Assembly (NCBI GenBank): GCA_023474015.1
Contig: JAMCYN010000163.1
Coordinates: 1 to 8,580, forward strand
Source: Armatimonadota bacterium
GTDB taxonomy: Bacteria > Armatimonadota > UBA5829
Length of the DNA: 8,580 nucleotides
Direction: 5' to 3'
Position 1 is the stretch's first letter. Each line of letters opens with the position of its first letter. Shown piece after piece: positions 5,881 through 8,580 of the stretch. Under the pieces are notes generated by a model that searched no databases, was not told the DNA's origin, and saw only the letters and a list, made by a program, of their open reading frames with translations. The position numbers and the translations under genes were made by a program.

Positions 5881-6537
5881 TTATTCTCCTCTTGAGCCAT
5901 TTCTGTAAGGCCCGCCAAGAACGAAGTGTATCGTAAAGAGCGTGTCGCCGCTAACGTTCGGGAACTCCGCTCCGGCCATAATCCCAAATCTGTTATTGAT
6001 CTGATAGTTGAACCCAAACGACGAGAAGTTGTCCCCGCCGTTAGTGAAATCAGCCATCAGCGTGAAGCGATCAGATACCCTGTGATCGGCCCCGACAAAC
6101 CACCTGGTGCTACCATTGGCTCGCTGTATCCCACTGAATAAGCGGCAGGAACTCCAAGCACGGCCAATCACAGCGTATGGATTGTTGGCAATCCTAGGCT
6201 GGGCACTGCACACGCCGACCGCACCCGCGAAACGCCGGTTCTTGTCGTTAAACACGATATACTTGAAATTGGGCAGCACGCGCTCATCAGCGGTCTCGCT
6301 CCAATCGAAATCAACTCCCGCCTCCAGACGATCACTGATCCCAAACTCCGTATTAATCAACCCGTTACTCACATTCCGTTCAGGAACCGATCCGTCTATC
6401 TGTAATTCCGCCGAGAACTGCCCCATCTCAACGGTATCCGTGGTAGGGACAATCAGGAGTCCGCTATAGCACGACAGAACCGGCGGGCTCGCCATTATCA
6501 GCAGGCCAAAAACAAACAAAGCAGGCAGAGAATGCAT
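5881..6537 (-). CDS. Putative outer-membrane β-barrel protein, first gene of the nickel operon
   Basis: A 218-residue exported protein with no family I can name. Residues 1-22 form a signal peptide (hydrophobic core 6-17, then ASPPVLS before C23). VLSC is a poor lipobox, so a soluble cut is more likely. The mature part alternates polar and hydrophobic residues in short strands separated by turns: FSAELQIDG (41-49), LEAGVDFDWS (71-80), NFKYIVFN (90-97), FAGAVGV (103-109), WFVGADHRV (146-154), FTLMADFTNG (158-167), FSSFGFNYQI (171-180), FGIMAGAEF (184-192), LFTIHFVLGG (200-209). This looks like a barrel of about 8-10 strands. GISDRLEAG, RVSDRFTLM and INNRFGIMAG repeat a strand-turn motif common in outer-membrane proteins. 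AGGAGG lies 12 bases before the ATG. It ends two bases before cbiM and shares its promoter, suggesting a role in metal entry. No His or Met cluster supports direct metal binding. Confidence 0.72.
   Translation of the reverse strand: MHSLPALFVFGLLIMASPPVLSCYSGLLIVPTTDTVEMGQFSAELQIDGSVPERNVSNGLINTEFGISDRLEAGVDFDWSETADERVLPNFKYIVFNDKNRRFAGAVGVCSAQPRIANNPYAVIGRAWSSCRLFSGIQRANGSTRWFVGADHRVSDRFTLMADFTNGGDNFSSFGFNYQINNRFGIMAGAEFPNVSGDTLFTIHFVLGGPYRNGSRGE
5886..5891 (-). promoter_or_regulatory. Ribosome-binding site for cbiM inside the upstream gene
   Basis: GAGGAG (- strand) lies seven bases before the GTG at 5878, within the last codons of the β-barrel gene, whose TAA (5881-5883) falls between. 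It fixes the GTG as the start. That matters because the first two residues form the metal site. It also makes translation of cbiM likely to follow termination of the upstream gene. Confidence 0.8.
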
Positions 6538-6615
6538 TCTTCGAAGTCTCCTCCTAACCTAAACGCGCTCACGTGCCACACTATGCCGGAATGTGTTACC
6601 CATCCATTTGCTGCG

Positions 6616-6645
6616 ATTATACCGCGTGGGTATGCTTATACACAA
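6616..6645 (-). promoter_or_regulatory. Second candidate promoter of the nickel operon
   Basis: On the - strand, TTGTGT (6640-6645) and a perfect TATAAT (6616-6621) are 18 bases apart and about 80 bases before the β-barrel gene. The -10 is stronger than in the upstream candidate but the -35 is weak. If this is the real start, the NikR-type operator lies just upstream of -35 instead of over the -10. A lone GTGTTAC half-site (6593-6599, + strand) lies just past its expected start. Confidence 0.4.
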
Positions 6646-6657
6646 ACAAGCGCAGGA

Positions 6658-6688
6658 CGGTGTTACGTCCTATTAAATCGTAACACCG
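6658..6688. promoter_or_regulatory. NikR-type nickel-responsive operator
   Basis: A perfect 10-bp inverted repeat, CGGTGTTACG (6658-6667) and CGTAACACCG (6679-6688), contains GTGTTAC-N13-GTAACAC (6660-6686). Half-sites of this form and spacing are what I recall for predicted NikR operators outside enterobacteria. The widely separated halves suit the ribbon-helix-helix tetramer. It precedes the ECF nickel operon and overlaps a promoter, so NikR with Ni(II) would repress uptake. The regulator gene is not in the window. The arms lack a following U-run, so a terminator is unlikely. Confidence 0.78.
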
Positions 6689-6705
6689 CCCTGATTGCTT
6701 GTCAA
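6677..6705 (-). promoter_or_regulatory. Promoter of the nickel operon overlapped by the NikR-type site
   Basis: On the - strand, a perfect -35 TTGACA (6700-6705) and TACGAT (6677-6682) are separated by 17 bases. The -10 box lies across the inner edge of one operator arm (6679-6688), so a bound repressor would block polymerase. Spacing and -35 are ideal; the -10 matches four of six positions. The leader to the β-barrel ATG would be about 130 bases. I see no cobalamin or NiCo riboswitch features in it. Confidence 0.6.
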
Positions 6706-6721
6706 GCCCCATTTTAGATAT

Positions 6722-7837
6722 TCAGACCAAATTCTCCGGATTAAGCCCCTGCAAATAGTCCGGCGCGAACCGCCCATCCTTTCGGATCAGTTCATCGTCG
6801 AAGAATATCTCGCCGCCGCCGTAATCCTCGGTCTGAATCAAAACCATATCCCAGTGGACCTTGGAGCGGTTGCCGTTGTCGGCTTCTTCATAGGCCCGGC
6901 CGGGGGTGAAGTGGATCGAGCCGCTGATTTTTTCGTCGAAAAGGATGTCGCGCATGGCGTTCTTGATATAGGGGTTAAACCCGAACGAGAACTCACCCAC
7001 GTATCTGGCGCCCTCATCGGTGTCGAGGATGTCGTTCAAAGCCTTTGTATCGGAGCCGGTCGCCTCGACTACTTTGCCGTCCTTGAAAACGAGGCGGATA
7101 TCATCGAACGGCTTGCCGTGGTAGATCGTGCCCGCGTTGAAATGAATCACGCCGTTGACGCTGTTCTTGACCGGCGCGGTGAAGACCTCGCCGTCGGGGA
7201 TGTTGCGGTCACCATCGCACTGGATTGCGGGGATATCTTTTATTGAGAACTCGAGGTTGGTATCGTTCGGCCCGATGATGCGCACCTTGTCGGCTCGCTG
7301 CATGCGCTCCTTGAGCGGTGTTTCGGCAGTCGCCATCTTGGCGTAATCTAGCGTGCAGACATCGAAGAAGAAATCCTCAAACTTCTCCGTGCTCATCCCC
7401 GCAAGCTGCGCCATCGAGGGAGTCGGCCAGCGTAGGACCACCCATTTCGTGTGGTCCACGCGCTGATTGAGGACCGGGTTCTGCCAGTGCTCCTGCACGA
7501 TCTTCATGCGCTCGTCTGGCACGTCGGACATCTCGGTGATATTGTGACCGCCGCGCAAGCTTATGTAGCACTGCATCTCCTTCATAAACTCGAGGTCGCG
7601 TTTGCAGAGAATCTTCATCTGCTCCTCGGTGGCGCTCATATAGATCGCCCGCCGCACCCTGGTCTGATGCGTCTCGATAAACGGCAATCCCCCAGCCTCG
7701 ACCACGCGGTCGATAAGCAGCGTGACCATCTCCGCCGGTACCTCATAACCATCGATCATCACTCGCTCACCCGGCTGGACCTTAGTCGAGTATCCGACCA
7801 GCAGATCGGCGAGTTTCTTCATTCGTGGGTCAATCAT
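6722..7837 (-). CDS. M29-family metallo-aminopeptidase
   Basis: A 371-residue cytoplasmic aminopeptidase of the AmpS/PepS/aminopeptidase T family, which removes N-terminal residues using two metal ions. The expected metal ligands are present in order: Glu217 (IPDGEVFTAP), Glu282 (VGEFSFGFNP), His309 (GSIHFTPG), His328 and Asp330 (KVHWDM), with the catalytic-site Tyr316 between. The spacing 65-27-7-12-2 follows that of characterised members apart from a shorter fourth interval. The N-terminal domain has VQPGERVMI (19-27) and AGGLPF (48-53), also typical. Length is slightly below the usual 400-415. AGGAGGT (7845-7851) seven bases before the ATG sets the start. No terminator is visible between its TGA and the nickel promoter, so some read-through into that operon is possible. 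Confidence 0.92.
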   Translation of the reverse strand: MIDPRMKKLADLLVGYSTKVQPGERVMIDGYEVPAEMVTLLIDRVVEAGGLPFIETHQTRVRRAIYMSATEEQMKILCKRDLEFMKEMQCYISLRGGHNITEMSDVPDERMKIVQEHWQNPVLNQRVDHTKWVVLRWPTPSMAQLAGMSTEKFEDFFFDVCTLDYAKMATAETPLKERMQRADKVRIIGPNDTNLEFSIKDIPAIQCDGDRNIPDGEVFTAPVKNSVNGVIHFNAGTIYHGKPFDDIRLVFKDGKVVEATGSDTKALNDILDTDEGARYVGEFSFGFNPYIKNAMRDILFDEKISGSIHFTPGRAYEEADNGNRSKVHWDMVLIQTEDYGGGEIFFDDELIRKDGRFAPDYLQGLNPENLV

Positions 7838-7854
7838 TTGGCAGACCTCCTGTC

Positions 7855-7934
7855 AGGCAACAGGCAGTAGGCAACAGGCAACAGTGGAGACGAAGCCCTC
7901 CCTTCTGTTGCCTATTGCCTGTTGCCTATTGCCT
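7855..7934. repeat. Inverted repeat of AGGCAAY 7-base units in the aminopeptidase leader
   Basis: The left arm (7855-7884) is four AGGCAAC-like heptamers. The right arm (7905-7934) is the same pattern on the opposite strand. They are complementary at 26 of 30 positions around a 20-base loop (7885-7904). It begins only four bases beyond the aminopeptidase Shine-Dalgarno sequence. If the extended -10 at 7944-7952 is used, almost the whole 5' leader would be this hairpin. It is probably a dispersed intergenic element. An effect on translation or mRNA stability is possible but not shown. Confidence 0.8.
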
Positions 7935-7943
7935 TTCCCTAAA

Positions 7944-7952
7944 ATGATACCA
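7944..7952 (-). promoter_or_regulatory. Candidate extended -10 promoter for the aminopeptidase
   Basis: On the - strand TGG-TATCAT forms an extended -10 box matching TATAAT at five of six positions. No good -35 lies upstream. Transcription would begin around 7936, at the edge of the heptamer repeat. The shared region between this gene and the divergent rhomboid gene is 177 bases. Confidence 0.4.
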
Positions 7953-7968
7953 CTCCGACGCCGTATTA

Positions 7969-7977
7969 TGGTAGAAT
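7969..7977 (+). promoter_or_regulatory. Candidate extended -10 promoter for the rhomboid gene
   Basis: TGG-TAGAAT matches the extended -10 form, with five of six bases of TATAAT. Transcription would begin near 7984, leaving a leader of about 30 bases. No clear -35 is present. It faces away from the aminopeptidase promoter, about 16 bases apart. Confidence 0.4.
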
Positions 7978-8014
7978 TGACGCGGCCAAAAATCGAACCG
8001 GAGACAGGAAACGC

Positions 8015-8580
8015 ATGATTCCGCTTGCAGATGAGAACGCTTCGCGGTTCAAACCGTATGTAGTATATGCGCTGATTATTCTCAATGTACTGGTGTACCT
8101 GGCCGATATCCTGCGTGTGAACGCCGTGCAATATTGGTCGATGATACCATATTCGGTGATGTCCGACATGCGTGTGTCGCCGCTATTCAATCAGTACGGC
8201 CAACTGATCGGCGCGCAGAAGCTGCTGGGAGTCGGCCCTCACCCGCAGTGGGTAACAATATTCACGTCGATGTTTATGCACGGCAGCCTGATGCACATCG
8301 GCGGGAATATGCTTTACCTTTGGATATTCGGAAACAACATCGAGGACGCCCTCGGGCACGTCAAGTTCGTCGTTTTCTACATCGCGGCGGGTGTGCTCGC
8401 GGCGTTGGCGCATATTTACAGCAACATCAATTCGGTCATACCAACGGTCGGCGCGAGCGGCGCGATTGCCGGGGTGCTGGGAGCGTATCTCGTAATGTTT
8501 CCTCGAAATCGTGTAAGGACGCTGCTGATGCTGGGGTGGTTCTGGGACATAGTGGAGATACCGGCGGTGTTCGTGCTCGG
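8015..8580 (+). CDS. Rhomboid-family intramembrane serine protease (partial at right edge)
   Basis: The frame from ATG 8015 is open to the window end, giving the first 188 residues. Rhomboids cut membrane proteins within or near the bilayer. Visible hallmarks are a first membrane helix (about 15-32), a long loop that bears FTSMFMHGSLMHIGGNMLYL (82-101, His89/His94/Asn98 of the HxxxHxxxN oxyanion-hole motif), FGNNIEDALG (105-114), a helix at 117-133, and the catalytic GASG with Ser148 followed by AIAGVLGAYL. The catalytic histidine of the later helix falls outside the window. The final WFWDIVEIPA resembles the loop before the next helix in bacterial rhomboids of this type. AGGA lies five bases before the ATG, a modest ribosome-binding site. 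Activity cannot be confirmed without the missing end. Confidence 0.93.
   Translation, partial: MIPLADENASRFKPYVVYALIILNVLVYLADILRVNAVQYWSMIPYSVMSDMRVSPLFNQYGQLIGAQKLLGVGPHPQWVTIFTSMFMHGSLMHIGGNMLYLWIFGNNIEDALGHVKFVVFYIAAGVLAALAHIYSNINSVIPTVGASGAIAGVLGAYLVMFPRNRVRTLLMLGWFWDIVEIPAVFVL

Noticed and set aside
6469..6537. Lipoprotein signal on the β-barrel protein
   Set aside because: VLSC has leucine at -2 and the signal peptide lacks a basic N-terminal region, so lipidation at C23 is not well supported.
6563..6580. CACGTG palindrome in the nickel leader as a regulator site
   Set aside because: A 6-base palindrome occurs often by chance and no linked regulator is known here.
6541..6721. Cobalamin or NiCo riboswitch in the nickel operon leader
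   Set aside because: No conserved B12-box-like sequence or paired multi-stem array is visible; the palindrome is explained by a protein operator.
7855..7934. CRISPR-like array
   Set aside because: Units are 7 bases with no spacers and the two halves are in opposite orientation.

Overview
The window comes from a bacterial chromosome of moderately high G+C. A β-barrel-like protein with a signal peptide suggests a diderm (Gram-negative-type) cell. Gene content does not fix the phylum. An Armatimonadota-like or other little-studied diderm lineage is only a guess. Genes are compactly arranged, and most gaps between transcription units hold an inverted repeat.

Left part (1-2888, + strand) is a sulfur-handling neighbourhood. 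It holds the end of an O-acetylhomoserine sulfhydrylase (metY), then mnmA (tRNA 2-thiouridylase) overlapping larE (sulfur insertase for the nickel-pincer cofactor) by four bases, then a small YezD/DUF2292 protein. mnmA has no visible Shine-Dalgarno sequence but has a -10-like box six bases before its ATG, so it may be leaderless.

Centre (3058-6705, - strand) is a nickel-uptake operon read from right to left: a putative outer-membrane β-barrel protein, a fused CbiM/CbiN-type substrate-binding component, CbiQ and CbiO. CbiO ends in a tail of 11 histidines. The genes are coupled by a 2-base gap, a 44-base overlap and a 3-base gap. In front lies a near-ideal NikR-type operator (GTGTTAC-N13-GTAACAC) that covers the -10 of a TTGACA-N17-TACGAT promoter. 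The ECF part resembles the lar(MN)QO nickel transporter linked to lactate racemase maturation, and larE lies just across the convergent junction. The most interesting proposal is that the β-barrel protein is the outer-membrane step of this nickel route.

Right part (6722-8580) holds an M29-family metallo-aminopeptidase (- strand) and, divergently, a rhomboid intramembrane protease cut off by the window edge. Facing extended -10 promoters lie between them.

Four different palindromic repeats fill the gaps at 405-546, 2568-2636, 2891-3069 and 7855-7934. Three are built from 7- or 8-base tandem units arranged as two facing arms. One of them supplies the last codons and the stop of cbiO.
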